A DNA stretch of 56,385 bases from Acephala macrosclerotiorum (lineage: Eukaryota > Ascomycota > Leotiomycetes > Helotiales > Mollisiaceae), in the NCBI GenBank assembly GCA_014904845.1, contig MU119523.1:1-56385 (forward strand), written 5' to 3'. This document shows, piece by piece, positions 42,674 through 54,029 of the stretch (position 1 is the first letter of the stretch; each line of letters opens with the position of its first letter). The notes under the pieces were generated by a model. It saw nothing but the letters and a program-made list of their open reading frames with translations, was not told where the DNA came from and made no database searches. The position numbers and the translations under genes were made by a program.

Positions 42674-45055
42674 ATGGTGCTGGAGTTTCCGGAGATGATT
42701 CCGGGAGGGAATGAAGAGATTGAGAAGATTATTGGGAAGCCGCCCAAGGAGTGGAATCCGTTAGATATGAGTGAAGAAGACAGGGAGAGGAGTTTGGATG
42801 CGCTGTGGGAGTATTATATTATTTTGCAGATGAAGGCTGGGGGAGAGGGGGTTGTTATTGAGGATGAGTGGAAGGGGAAAGACAAGGATGTTGTTGAGGC
42901 GGATGAGAAGGAAAAGGGGAAAGAGGTTGTTAGGATGGAGGAGGGTGCAGAGGAAGGGGATGGAGAGGATGAGGAGAGTGGCGGGGAAGAATTGGATTTT
43001 ATTGAGAGATTGAGGAACCATCCTCTGTGGGACATTCTCAACACCCCGTCGACAGAAGCCAGCCTGGTCTTGCCAAAGAATCTACCTACGGAGTCGAAGC
43101 CGGAGATAGAATTTCAGTATGAGCCACTGGATTGGACCACCGATGCCTCGAGACTGATTGTCCTTCATCCCGGGAGTCGCGACGACGAGATCAGATGTAC
43201 GCTACAACCACTTCCTCTTTCGGTCATCGAGAATCCAGACAATAGATCTACGGAACATGCTTGCTATGAAGCACTTTCTTACGTTTGGGGTGACCCATCA
43301 TCGCCTCAACTGATCCAGATGAACGGACATGATTTTGAAGTCGGCAGAAACCTCTTTTCCGCACTCCAACATCTCCGTATCGAGGATAGTGATAGACTTC
43401 TCTGGGTAGACGCTATCTGTATCAACCAATCTGACATCCCCGAGCGAAACTACCAAGTCTCCCGCATGGGCCTCATCTACCGCGCCGCCCTCCAAGTCAT
43501 CGCATGGCTCGGCCCCGCAACCCAAGGCTCAGATCGCATCCTCTCCGCACTCTTAGCCTTCCAAGCTTCTCAAGAAGGGGCGTCACACCTTCTAACACAA
43601 AACAACAAAGATATAGTCGAATGTCTCTTCGGCGACTCAGATCTAAAGGCAGATCTTTCCCTCCTCTCACAATACTACGGATACCTCCGCATTCTCTGGG
43701 ACCAACTCTATACCCTCATCTCCCGCCCCCTTTTTACCCGCTCGTAAGTCGTTCAAGAAATCGTTCTCGGCCGCTACGTATCCATCCACTGCGGCACCGG
43801 AAGTGTATCTTACGACACCCTCGTAGAGGCAGTAGGATGTGCTTTAACTCTTCGAAAATCGTATGATGTTAATACGCATGATGACCTTCAACCTGGAATG
43901 GCGAAATTCACATCCTTCGTTATGCTCCGCAACGAGTTACGAGCTTCTCAAGAAGAGGAAGAACTCCCACTCTTCCATCTCGCCTCGAGATTTGGACGGT
44001 TACAAGCAACTAATCAGCGAGATAAGATATATTCTTTCCTTGGCCTTTCATCTCATCTCATCAAGACTGGCAAACCACACGAGCAGTCAGATTTCGAGCC
44101 CGATTATTCGAAATCTGTACTGGATGTATTTCGCGACTTCGCGATCTTTTGTGTTAAGAAATACAACAATCTCGATATCCTCACTGTTCCGTATTGACAC
44201 GATGTAGATCGTCCCTGGGATGATGGATGGCCGTCTTGGGTTCCTGACTGGGAGAGGAGGGGAATACGAGAAATTGATTTCGTCAACATCGAAGCGCTAG
44301 GACAGAAGAAATTATTCCGAGACTTCTTTGCTGGCCTATATGATGATGACGACATCGAGATCGTTACTTCTCCCGACAAAGAATTTCTCGCTATCATGGG
44401 ATACGATTTTGATGAGATTGCCGAAGTTGTAGAAGGAGATTTATTCGTGGAGCCTAGCCACGTCTCGGGAGAGAAAGGAGCATGGACAAACTGGCATCAT
44501 TTCGCTACCAAGCTTTCATCAGAATATCCAGCTGTGTATGATGATAACGAAGAAGCGTTCTGGAGAACATTGGTAGCAGACTCCAATGGTGAAGGTGGAC
44601 TCGCTCCGGAAGAATTTGGAACCATGTATCGACGCTGGCGCGCAGGCTCTGGACTCAAACCCGGTGCTCGACCAGGAGAATGGCTCCCTAGCCCTCATTA
44701 CACTGACGAAGAAATCGAGCTCTTCGCATCTTTCATGAGTGCGTTAGATCTAGCGACAAGAGGGAGGAAATTGTTTAGAACTAAGCGGGGCTATCTTGGT
44801 TTAGGGGCTTGGGAGATGGAGCCAACCTTGAGAATCCATGTTTTGCATCGAGGTTCGCTACCTGTTGTTGGGAGGGATACTAGTGGGTTTACGCAGTTGG
44901 TTGATGTGGAGGGGAAGGAGGTTGAGGGGGTGAGGTTCCCGATTTATCAGTTAGTGGGGAGCGGAGGTGTTTATATTCATGGGGTTATGGATGGGGAGAT
45001 CTTGGGGATTGCTGAGGAGGAGGGGCTGACAGTTGCGCCTGTCTGGTTTGCCTAA
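42674..45055 (+). pseudogene. HET-domain (heterokaryon incompatibility) protein with two in-frame stops
   Basis: A single frame of 794 codons runs from 42674 to 45055, broken only by TAA at 43745-43747 and TGA at 44195-44197. The HET core is intact: YEALSYVWGDP, then LLWVDAICINQSDIPERNYQ and VSRMGLIYRAALQVIAWLGP, with homology-like sequence continuing after each stop (VVQEIVLGRY; HDVDRPWDDGWPSWVPDWE). Both stops fall where these proteins usually have Trp (RxW-VVQE and PYW-HDVDRPW). The N-terminal region (about residues 60-120) is Glu/Lys-rich and low-complexity. HET domains (TIR-like fold) trigger cell death on allorecognition. Such genes are polymorphic and often broken in individual strains; readthrough or a strain-specific null are alternatives. 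Confidence 0.85.
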
Positions 45056-45659
45056 CGTCCTCAGAGGGTGTGAGGCGGTCGTACATCAGTGACGGTAGCG
45101 ATAGGGGATGATAAGCGAGGGGTCGTTGAGGGTCGGAGCGAAAGTTTTCTCAATCCGAAGCTCCCTCCAGATTTCTACATCGCAATTTCCTCAAGTATGG
45201 ATAGTCGCCTGTATCTCAAGACCAGTATCTCCTCAAAGTGCAGTCAGCAAGTCCAAGACCCACGGAAATCCAAGACCGATGCCAAGCAGCCAAGAGGTGG
45301 GCTGCCGAGCTCGACAAAAGGGATCATGAAACAGAAACAAATTGAGGCTGACGAAAAACAAGACCACGCCTATCTGCTCACATTCTTGTTTCCAAAAACA
45401 TTAAAAAAAAAAAAAAGTTCACCGCATCTGCATGGAATTTATCCGTAAAGTCTTGATTAGGCTGGATGTGATGGAGTTCGGATGATGCGGCGAATTGTTA
45501 AGATGCTAGGGGATGCAGATACATTACCCCTCATTTGAGATGCAGGAGAGAAGTGCTTCAGCCTCACGTTTCCATATCTTCAATCTGTTCAATTGTTTTC
45601 AATTCTGGTACATTGGTGGTCGTCGCTCATTTCTCATATTCTTTTGATATTTAGTTGCC

Positions 45660-46950
45660 ATGAAGTCCATACTCGCACTGCTGAGTGCAGACTCAACTGC
45701 AGCAGTAGCAGCAGTCTGCCCCTCCCCCCTCTACTCAGTTCAAGGTGCGAACACGATCGTCTCGCGAGATTATGCTCAAGGTTTGAGGAATGGAGAGCCG
45801 TTCATCACTTACGAACATGGAGTTGCTTGGAGAGCATTGGAGATGGTGTACAACGCAACTCAAAATGCCAGCTATGTGGAGCATATCAGATCTGGAGTCG
45901 ATAACATTGTCACTGCTGAAGGTGGACTTGAAGACTATAACCTCACTTATTACACTTTGGATGACATCCGGATTGGGGAGACTTTGATATATCTGTGAGT
46001 TTCCGTTCTTGACCGTTTAGAAAACAGAGGAAGCTGACAATGAATAGGAACAGAGAAACAGGAGAATCCAAATACAAACCCGCAGCAGATCTCCTTCGTT
46101 CCCAACTCGACACAAATCCCCGCAACACCCAAGGCGGCTTCTGGCACTGCTCAACCTACCCCAATCAAATGTGGCTCGATGGTCTTTACATGGCGTCCCC
46201 CTTCTACGCGCACCACACAGCAGTGTATGATCCTTTCAACACTACCGCTTTCGACGATATTGTCAAGCAATTCACCCTCACTCATACGAATTGCGTGAAT
46301 TCCAACACGTCCCAGACTGGACTACTGAAGCATGGATATGATGAATCATACACAGCAGTCTGGGCCGATGCCGCCACGGGTGCATCGCCAGAATGTTGGG
46401 ATAGGGCTTTGGGTTGGTACGTCCTCGCCATCGTCGATGTCCTGGACTATCTTCCATCATCTCATCCCGGTGTTGGGACTCTGAAGACAATTCTTGACGA
46501 AACTATGGCTGGTATTAAAAACGCCGTCGATGCCGATTCTGGGTTATGGTGGTTAGTCATGAGTCAACCGGGAAGGAGCGGGAATTATATCGAGAGTAGC
46601 GGGAGTGCTATGTTCATTTACGCTATGCTGAAAGGTATCCGGATGGGGTATCTAGACAGTGCGACATATTTGAGTACTGCGACGAGTGCTTATGAGAAGC
46701 TTATAGAGAAGTTTGTTAGTGTAAATGAGACGGATGGAGGATTGGATTGGAAGGGGACGGTCAGTGTTGGGAGTTTGAGTGGGAAGGGGGATTTTGATGT
46801 GAGTGTTTCGGGCCCTGACTGGGTGGAATGAGAGGTGAGATGCGAATGAGTATGCAGTACTACGTCTCGGTTGCGTTGTCGACGAATGATTTGAAAGGCT
46901 TTGGGCCGTTTATTATGGCGAGTGTGGAGTATGAGAAGGCTGTGTGCTAG
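45660..46950 (+). CDS. GH105-type unsaturated rhamnogalacturonyl hydrolase, 392 aa
   Basis: Three exons, 45660-45994, 46048-46798 and 46858-46950; 393 codons including stop. Family features include ITYEHGVAWRALEMVYNAT, LDDIRIGETLIYLNRETGE, GFWHCSTYPNQMWLDGLYMA, YDESYTAVWAD, CWDRALGWYVLAIVDVLDYL (the WDRAxGWY motif) and SGSAMFIYAMLKGIRMGYL. The last 59-bp intron is essential: without it the protein would stop at WVE; with it the typical end YYVSVALSTNDLKGFGPFIM is restored. The enzyme removes unsaturated galacturonyl residues from lyase-cut rhamnogalacturonan I fragments. The N-terminus (MKSILALLSADSTAAVAAV) resembles a signal peptide, suggesting secretion. Confidence 0.85.
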
Positions 46951-47640
46951 GAACAGAATCGTTATTCTTGATGCCGAGGTTCCACGATACGAGCCATTAG
47001 AGGGAGTTCGGCAGTCTTGTCTAACGAATGATGTGCTCCGATATAGCATGTGATGCTTCTTACAGAGACTGGATGCGGAGAACTTTGGCGGAAGGCGGCC
47101 CGTCCCGCGTTATGCATCTCGGCGGATGACGACATTTCGAATTCATAGCATGTCTTGAGATCTCCCACTTCTGGCTCTATTGTATGTACCCCTCTTTGTT
47201 CGATCTTGAACTTTCTACGTTGAAAACCCCGGATCATGCCGCAAAGTACTCAAAAACAATTTCCGCAAGGCATGACTCGAGAATCTGAGCTCAACCCCAC
47301 TTTCCCTGCTATTTCAAGGGAAGACTTCTCAAAATCAGCCCATTCTTCTTCTTCTCCTCTCTTCAATTACCCACTTTCCAAGACTTATCGGTCTTACATC
47401 TAACACCGACATCCCACTCCTGAACCCGAGACCGGATACCAAGTGATACAGCATCCCACCTCGCCCCGCGCGCAAGGGGTAGCGAGGCGCTAGTCGCGTG
47501 CCGTCGGGCACTATCTCACCTCACATTTCGGATGTTCTCTTACCCATTCTTGAACTTCATACGTACATCTACAGACAAACCCCATCCTGTTCCCTCCTTA
47601 TACATCAAGTTAAGCCTAAAGAGAAACAGAACAAGCTAAG

Positions 47641-48822
47641 ATGGCAACTTCAGTCAAAGTCACGCTTCCTGAGCCTTTCGCCAGCATCCCGAAATCCGAT
47701 TTCTTGTTCGGACCAAGTCCTGTGCATAAACTTGAGAGGATTACGGAGGCGCTAGGCGGAAAGGTCGGGATTTGGGCGAAGAGAGAAGATTGTAATTCTG
47801 GGATTGCTTTTGGTGGGAACAAGACGAGGAAGTTGGAGTGAGTTCTCTTCCGCCAGGACCGACAGAGCCGAAGCTGATTTGAGGAATAGGTATCTCATCC
47901 CAGAAGCATTGGAACAAGGATGTGATACCTTGATCAGCATCGGTGGTGTACAAAGCAACCATACTCGACAGGTCGCAGGTGTAGCAGCAAAGATCGGCCT
48001 CAAAGTCAGTCGCTCTGCCTCTCAACCCCTCATTCACGTGATCTCCCCTCAATTCACGAAGCTGACGTTCACCCTTAGGCCGAGTTGGTACAAGAACATT
48101 GGGTCGACTGGAACGACCCCAACTACGCTAGCGTCGGCAATATCCAACTCTCCCGCCTCATGGGTGCAGCCCCACGTCTCGACCCGTCAGAATTTGGAAT
48201 CGGACACAAACAAACTCTTGCGAACCTCACCAAAGAAGTTATCGCCGAAGGCGGAAAGCCATATTATATCCCAGCTGGAGCATCGGATCACCCTCTCGGC
48301 GGGCTGGGATTTGCGAGGTGGGCTTTCGAAGTTGTGGAGCAGGAGAAAGAACTTGGAGTGTTTTTTGACACGATTATAGTTTGTGCCGTTACCGGCTCGA
48401 CTTTTGCGGGGATGATTGCTGGTTTCAAACTCATTGAGAAAAACGGAGGAAGGAAGAGGAGGGTTATTGGTATTGATGCTTCTGCTAAAGTTCAAGAGAC
48501 GAGAGACCAGATTCTGAGAATTGCGAAGTTCACAGGTGTGAAGATTGGGCTTGAGGATGGAGATATTACGGAAAAGGATGTGGAGTTGGATGAGAGGTAT
48601 CATGAGGGCGTTTATGGTATTCCTGGTCCATTGACGAAAGCGGCTATGAAATTTGGTGCTGAGACCGAGGGGTTTATCACTGATCCGGTCTATGAGGGGA
48701 AGAGCTTGGCAGGTATGATGGACTTGGTGAAGAAGGGGGAGATTAAGGACGGAAGTAATGTGCTTTATGCGCATTTGGGTGGACAGCTGGCTTTGAATGC
48801 TTATTCAACCATGTTTGATTAA
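47641..48822 (+). CDS. 1-aminocyclopropane-1-carboxylate (ACC) deaminase, 351 aa
   Basis: Three exons: 47641-47837, 47890-48004 and 48079-48822; 352 codons including stop. It is a PLP enzyme of the tryptophan-synthase beta fold. The Schiff-base lysine is in [10 protein letters not shown] (about residue 61) and the nucleophile serine in [16 protein letters not shown]. Residues used to tell ACC deaminase from D-cysteine desulfhydrase are of the ACC type: a Tyr-Glu pair in [13 protein letters not shown] and a Leu in [11 protein letters not shown]. It cleaves ACC, the ethylene precursor, to 2-oxobutyrate and ammonia, so it can lower ethylene in a host plant or use ACC as nitrogen source. The second intron has a GTCAGT donor. 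No signal peptide; cytosolic. Confidence 0.92.
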
Positions 48823-49517
48823 ATATTGGAAAACCGTACTTAGCCCTTTGGAATACACGACTCCATTGCTATTGCTTCGACTGTTTGCGCATCCTGCACG
48901 CAAGGTGGGCAGTAATCCTACCGAATGATTTGATTGATAAGCTGATGAGTCGGACAACTCATCTGTCACTTCAAATGCAGCAGTTAAGGGCTCCATCTCA
49001 CTCAAATTGCCCAGAACGTGTTGTCATATAGTATCTAGTAAACTTTCATTGAGAACGTCATGGTATTTAACATTATGGATGGCCTTTTCTGATCCTTGTT
49101 ATCGCATAGCATTTGATCTCGTAATGAACCCATGTTCAACAACTCTAAAGAAAATCTAGCCATAAACTACACATAAGAGAAAATCTGCTGCTATACTTGG
49201 CAATGTAGCAATTGCGGCAGGCTAGAGAAAGCAAGCGGATCACGTGAACTGCTTCATGTGCTACTAGCGCGTTCCCGGAAGACTTAAATAGCCTTCATCC
49301 CCCATAGAAGCTCTGCATAAGTATAAAATCGCTCCACCGCACCGACTCCGACTTCTGCTTTTTCTTCTTCGCCGCCTCTTCGTTAAGTCAAACTCCTATC
49401 AACTCACATACCAATACACCATCTCCAAAACAATACGCGCAGCCACCACATATGACACAACAATCTCGAACACCTTGACTAAACACACAATTTTCTTTTC
49501 AAGCTCAGGAAGCTATC
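48823..49517. other. Intergenic, no supported gene
   Basis: 3' flank of the ACC deaminase gene and 5' flank of the 2EXR-like remnant. No recognisable frame, repeat or RNA gene. Confidence 0.5.
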
Positions 49518-50250
49518 ATGATGTCCACCGAATCAAGCCCCCACCCGTCCCCTCGCCCCCCCAAAGAACTCCGCGGTGAAATCTAGTCCTTTGCGCTCCT
49601 TGGCGCTCGCAACTTACCACTACTTGTCATGGCTCGCAATTGAAAATACACAACAGTTCGCTTCGGCACCTCTGCAACCTTCTTCTTCTTCTTTCTTAAG
49701 TACGTACAACCTGTGCACCGTCCCTAGTCCCATCTTCCACGCCTGCTACGAGTATCGAGCTCGCGCACTGTTGCGCTACAGTCTGAGCTTCGAGGGCTTC
49801 GCCGAGTGGCCTCCTATCTACGTTGATTAGACATAGAATACCCTATGTGCTATCACCTCGTGGCAATGCCTGTCAAGTTATTATGATGAAGATGTTTGGA
49901 ATACGAGACATAAAGTGGGAAAGGGGGATATTAAGAATGGCTAAGAATGGAAGGACAAAGTGCAACACATCAAGATTTTGGATGGAGAGTACAACGTCTT
50001 GTTTCTAGAGCTCTTGTACAAGTATCCCGCACTTAAGACTCTTGCTCTCAAAGCGCCATTTCATGGTGTTGAAGACAGACCCATGCCAGGCGACCAATCC
50101 CAGGCCGAAAACGAGCGTTCAAGGCGGATGACTGAGATTGAGACCGGCATCTACGAGGCTTGGAAGGAAGGAGATATTACCAATGGAGATGAAAAGCGCA
50201 TCTCTAAGGCCAGATGGGTATTGATACGAGGGCTCGAAGCTTCGAAATAA
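49518..50250 (+). pseudogene. 2EXR-type domain protein remnant with several stops
   Basis: The start at 49518 reads MMSTESS..PPKELRGEI, then TAG at 49584-49586 and SFALLGARNLPLL, which fits the ELRxxIWxxAL opening of the fungal 2EXR domain with the Trp codon turned into TAG. After a frame change the block FHACYEYRARALLRYSLSFE and PPIYVD appears, corresponding to CRESRxxALxxYxLxF and PIYxDFExDTL, but with TAG at 49828 and 49834. The C-terminal part (49960-50250) is open to ALKAPFHGVEDRPM and RWVLIRGLEASK. 2EXR proteins are an expanded fungal family without known biochemical function. At least four stops and one frame change make expression unlikely. Confidence 0.65.
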
Positions 50251-50659
50251 AAAGGGGTCCAACGTGCCTTTTCGCGCACGAGCACAAATTTTGCCCTCGA
50301 TCTGGATGAGGATCTCTTCAGTCCTCCGACTGAAATCACCAATCAATCCTGACAATAGCCGATCAATCCTATCCGAAATTCCCGTGTCCGTAATGCCAGC
50401 CCTCCGCTGCCTCAAATGCCCCGTTCACAAACCATTTGACATCGTCTCAGGAGTCGATGCACTCAGCCATTTATGATTTTTTATCAATCATCATCGTCCT
50501 CGTCCGACTATCCAGCGCCTCAAAGATGTCCCTGTAAGGCGCAGCCGCCTTCCACCTCTCAGCCATAACCGCCAGCACAATCGTGCACTCACACAACTTA
50601 CTGCTCAGTTCGTCATGCCGGACTGCTTGGCGGACAGCGGTCCATGATGCCGTTACGCA

Positions 50660-51148
50660 ATGGGCTTCATGGGCGCAAACGAGCTCAACGACACCTTTGA
50701 TCATCGAGATCATGCTTCACTCGGATCGTGGGCAATTCAGAAGGATGGTAGCGTCAGAATGCGTCAGGCAGCCATTGTTGCCTCCCCTGGGGACTGCGAG
50801 GGAGAGCCCATTAACGCAACGGTAGTTGAATTCAAAGAGACGATCTTCAAAATGAAGTCACCTCTGACTTCGGATATTGAAGCTTACAAATCAGCATGTA
50901 TCGAGCTGAGAGGTTGGATTCGCAAGAGGCCGGAGAAAACATACGCAATTTGCACAACATTTAGTGAAACTAAGAGCGGCTGGGACTGCCGTGGTATTCT
51001 TCTTAGAAAGATTGGATATCCTTCCGAGGAGATCGCCGATCATAGCAGAACGCCGCCTCAGTATTTTGTCAAGACTGGGTCTGTTTCTTGGTTCGCTCGC
51101 GACTTAAGCGATCTTCGGTCATCGGAAGTTGACTGGGTTGTCCGTTAA
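50660..51148 (+). CDS. Hypothetical protein, 162 aa
   Basis: A continuous single-exon frame starting MGFMGANELND, with a mixed composition typical of coding DNA (VVEFKETIFKMKSPLTSDIE, then YKSACIELRGWIRKRPEKTY and DLSDLRSSEVDWVVR). I recognise no motif, signal peptide or membrane segment. It sits among decayed genes, so it could itself be a remnant or an exon of a longer gene. Confidence 0.35.
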   Translation: MGFMGANELNDTFDHRDHASLGSWAIQKDGSVRMRQAAIVASPGDCEGEPINATVVEFKETIFKMKSPLTSDIEAYKSACIELRGWIRKRPEKTYAICTTFSETKSGWDCRGILLRKIGYPSEEIADHSRTPPQYFVKTGSVSWFARDLSDLRSSEVDWVVR

Positions 51149-51352
51149 TGCCATATTTATATAAACAAGGTACCAAGACTGAAACGATGACGATTGTTGA
51201 CCAGGCGATACAGGTGATGGGAATGATGTGTTGGTCGAGCTTTCTTAGAGATAGAGTAAAGCTTAAGTTGCTGGGAGCAGGGGAAATTCAGAGCCATGTC
51301 TGGAAGGCACCGGCAAAAACCCTCTTAAAGGGCTTCTAAAGACGGCCAACTT

Positions 51353-51706
51353 TTAAGGCAAATGCGCGATGTGCACGCCGTATCGGTCGCCTGGCGCCCA
51401 TTCGAAGGAGATCATGCTGGGAACGTGCAGGAGCCGTTGCGGCCAATCACCCATTGCAGAGGTTGATTTATTACTCGGGCTTGATTCAGACGGCGGAAAT
51501 GCCAGGTCAGATTTGTTGTCGAGATCAGAATTGTGGTCATAGCCTGACAATGGAATCGATGCCGAGGGATTCGCAATGTATGATTGGAGCGCTGGTCGCT
51601 CGGACCCCGATCCAGCAGGTGGATTTGTCGCCGTGTAGAGGTCGCCGAGGAGTGTATGTTGCTCCTCCGTCAGTAAGCCTGCATAGCGGCTGTCTAGACC
51701 TTCCAT
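51353..51706 (-). pseudogene. N-terminal fragment resembling a HET-domain protein
   Basis: An ATG-started 117-codon frame (MEGLDSRYAGLLTEEQHTLL) ends RLLHVPSMISFEWAPGDRYGVHIAHLP. The LLHVPxMxSxEW-PG--YG pattern is what I know from the stretch just before the SYTWG block of one class of fungal HET proteins. The SYTWG block and the rest of the domain are missing, so this is probably a truncated copy. Confidence 0.45.
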
Positions 51707-52129
51707 TTTCGAAGCTGTTGTTTTCCTCGAAAATTTGATCTTTGAGTCTTGGACATATAGAAGCCTAATGCAAAGTAGTGCGGGGTAGGCAGCGGTCTCA
51801 CTTTGCTTTCTGTAGGTGTGCCTTACGTGCCTTACGAGTTATACATCAGGTGGGATCAGAGCTCCTCGCCAGCCTTGCACTTTCAGCGGAAGATGCACAA
51901 ACGTGGACAATTCCCGAATGGCCATGCGGCGTTTGGAAGTATTGCACGTCTGACGCCATGTTTGTAGTTGGGACTGTAATTCGTACGTACATACTTTTAT
52001 ACTCCGGAATTTGAACTCAAGCGTAAATCCAGCAGATAACATCCTGTATATACTTATAACAAACCAACAGAGAAATTGTCAAGCAATTATTGATGAAATT
52101 TGTGTACAGAATCCGGCAGAGAATATGAT

Positions 52130-53653
52130 TTAAACTTCCTGCTTCCTCACTTCAGTAGGAGTCACACTGCGTGGACTGTCACCAGCGCTGGACAGGGACT
52201 CCGAACTGCTTTGCACGGAGTCCGGAGTCTCCGCATGCCTAAGCCAAAGTGGATTACCATGCAACAGCTCATCGGAATAGGATTTTGCATCGCCAGAGCG
52301 ATTATGATACGTGACCTCCAACTCCGCCATCAGCACACCTTGCTTTCCTCCAAAAAACACTCGCTGCGGGTGGCCCTTCGCAGCAGCTCGAGCAAATGCT
52401 TTTGCAATCCGCTCCTCCGTTGTAGCCCACGTCTGTCCGCCAGCGTAGCGATAGACATGCATTGCACATGTGGCGTACAGTTGGTAGCTCATCCATATAT
52501 ACTGGATGCCAACGGGCATCCAGAGCAGCGAGCAGAGCAGTCCAATCGGGAAGATAAATCCGAATTGGATTATGATAATGATCTGCGCGTATTCCCGGAA
52601 GCGGTTGCGGATAGGATGGCCATAGTGCCGGAAAAATTGGAGAATGAGGTTCTCATCGCCTTCGATGATCAGGAAGCCGTGGGGGAGTCCAATGATCTCG
52701 AATTTCTTCTGACGAGAAGGTAGTAAAGCCTTTTCATCATCTTTCTTGGTTATGTGATGCTGAGTGCGTGAACCCTTGGATGATTGAACGGATTGAGCTC
52801 GAAGAGCGGATGCTGGGATTTCGAGTGGATGTCGGTCGATGGCCAAGAAAGCGCTCACCAGTTTGAGTATAAGGGGAATCAGCTAGAGGACTATGAACCA
52901 TGACTTCCAAATTGCCATTACACAACATGCCACGAAGATGCCACTAACCTCGGTAATGGCCAGTGCAAGGTATGTCTGAACGGACGCCCCTTTAACGCCG
53001 TCATTGATCACCTGAGACGGCGGCGGTTTTTGTATGGGCACTGAAAGCCTCAAATGACTGACTCGATGTATGGCCCGAGACCTCACAACTTGTGTGTCGG
53101 CGCGCGTCTCCGGATTGTCCTTCGTACCATAATCATTATATTCCAAGGGGCTATACGGAATGGGCAGATTGGCGATAACCTGTGTCCAAAAGCCGTTTCG
53201 GACATGCTCCTTCTCTTTCATCCTCGTGTTGGCACAATCATAAACTGTGTAATTGGCACGAGTATCATGGTAAAAAGGCGAGCCAAGCATGTGTCCTTGA
53301 TTACGCCCTTTGAAAAGGCCATTGGAAATGATCGTATCAAGAGTCTTCAAGGCGGCTCTGTGAAGTGGCCCACCCATTGGCATAAAGAAAGCCATTTTGG
53401 ACATGTTGAAGATGTCGAAGCCAAAGCCACTGTAAAATCGTGCTGGCCACAGCAATCTCTCAAAAACATCAGGGGTGGCAACTTCGGAGCCCAAGTAACC
53501 CAGAAGGGTCCCTAGAGCGTTGTTGACAGCCGTTTGTTGAGCCATTTGATAGTAGTCTGAGCAGATTCCCGTGGTTTCATCGGAATTCGGTGAGAGGGGG
53601 CGTTGACTAGCCATTTGTATGGTACTTCTAGGCATCCAGTTCTCATAAGGCAT
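52130..53653 (-). pseudogene. Membrane protein with a single nonsense codon
   Basis: One 508-codon frame from 53653 to 52130 is broken only by TAG at 52883-52885, inside a hydrophobic helix (SWFIVL-stop-LIPLILKLVSAFLAI). The helix clearly continues after the stop, so the TAG most likely replaces Trp (TGG). Upstream is a soluble region with CSDYYQMAQQTAVNNALGTL and ERLLWPARFYSGFGFDIF, then a membrane helix near LALAITEVSGIFVACCVM. Downstream are further helices (IIIIIQFGFIFPIGLLCSLL and YIWMSYQLYATCAMHVY) and a soluble tail. I do not recognise the family; it resembles uncharacterised fungal membrane proteins. Whether the stop is fixed or strain-specific is unknown. Confidence 0.65.
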
Positions 53654-53934
53654 ACTTTGCTGTAGGATAACAGAGCCTTCCTGGGCGCGACAATGGTGGC
53701 TGGGGAGACTAGTGCAATGACTGTTCCGTGCCTATTCCTGTGGAGGTTGCACAAGCTCCTTAAGTAAAAGCCCAAGAACACAGGTCAGACGAGTCTTTGA
53801 GGTCCGCTCGCCGCAGCACCGGCTCTTCGCCGCGCGATCGCATGATGCATTGCTGTGCTCGCCACCCGGCATTTCGCATCCCAGCCCAATTAGAATAAGG
53901 TCACCTGACATGCAGCACACGGCAACGTGTGGAC

Positions 53935-54025
53935 ATAGTGGGACGGCCCTCGTACCTCGCGCCGTGCCGTGCCTTTGACGAGTTGAATTTTGAAACAATA
54001 TAAAACTTTTGATTCCTATTTATTT
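53935..54025 (+). repeat. Dispersed repeat, copy 3
   Basis: Begins atagtgggacggccctcgta, continues cctcgcgccgtgccgtgcc and an AT-rich middle (gaattttgaaacaatataaa), in the same orientation as the two copies flanking the piggyBac-type element. It ends as the sequence passes into the AT-rich block. Confidence 0.7.
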
Positions 54026-54029
54026 GCAA

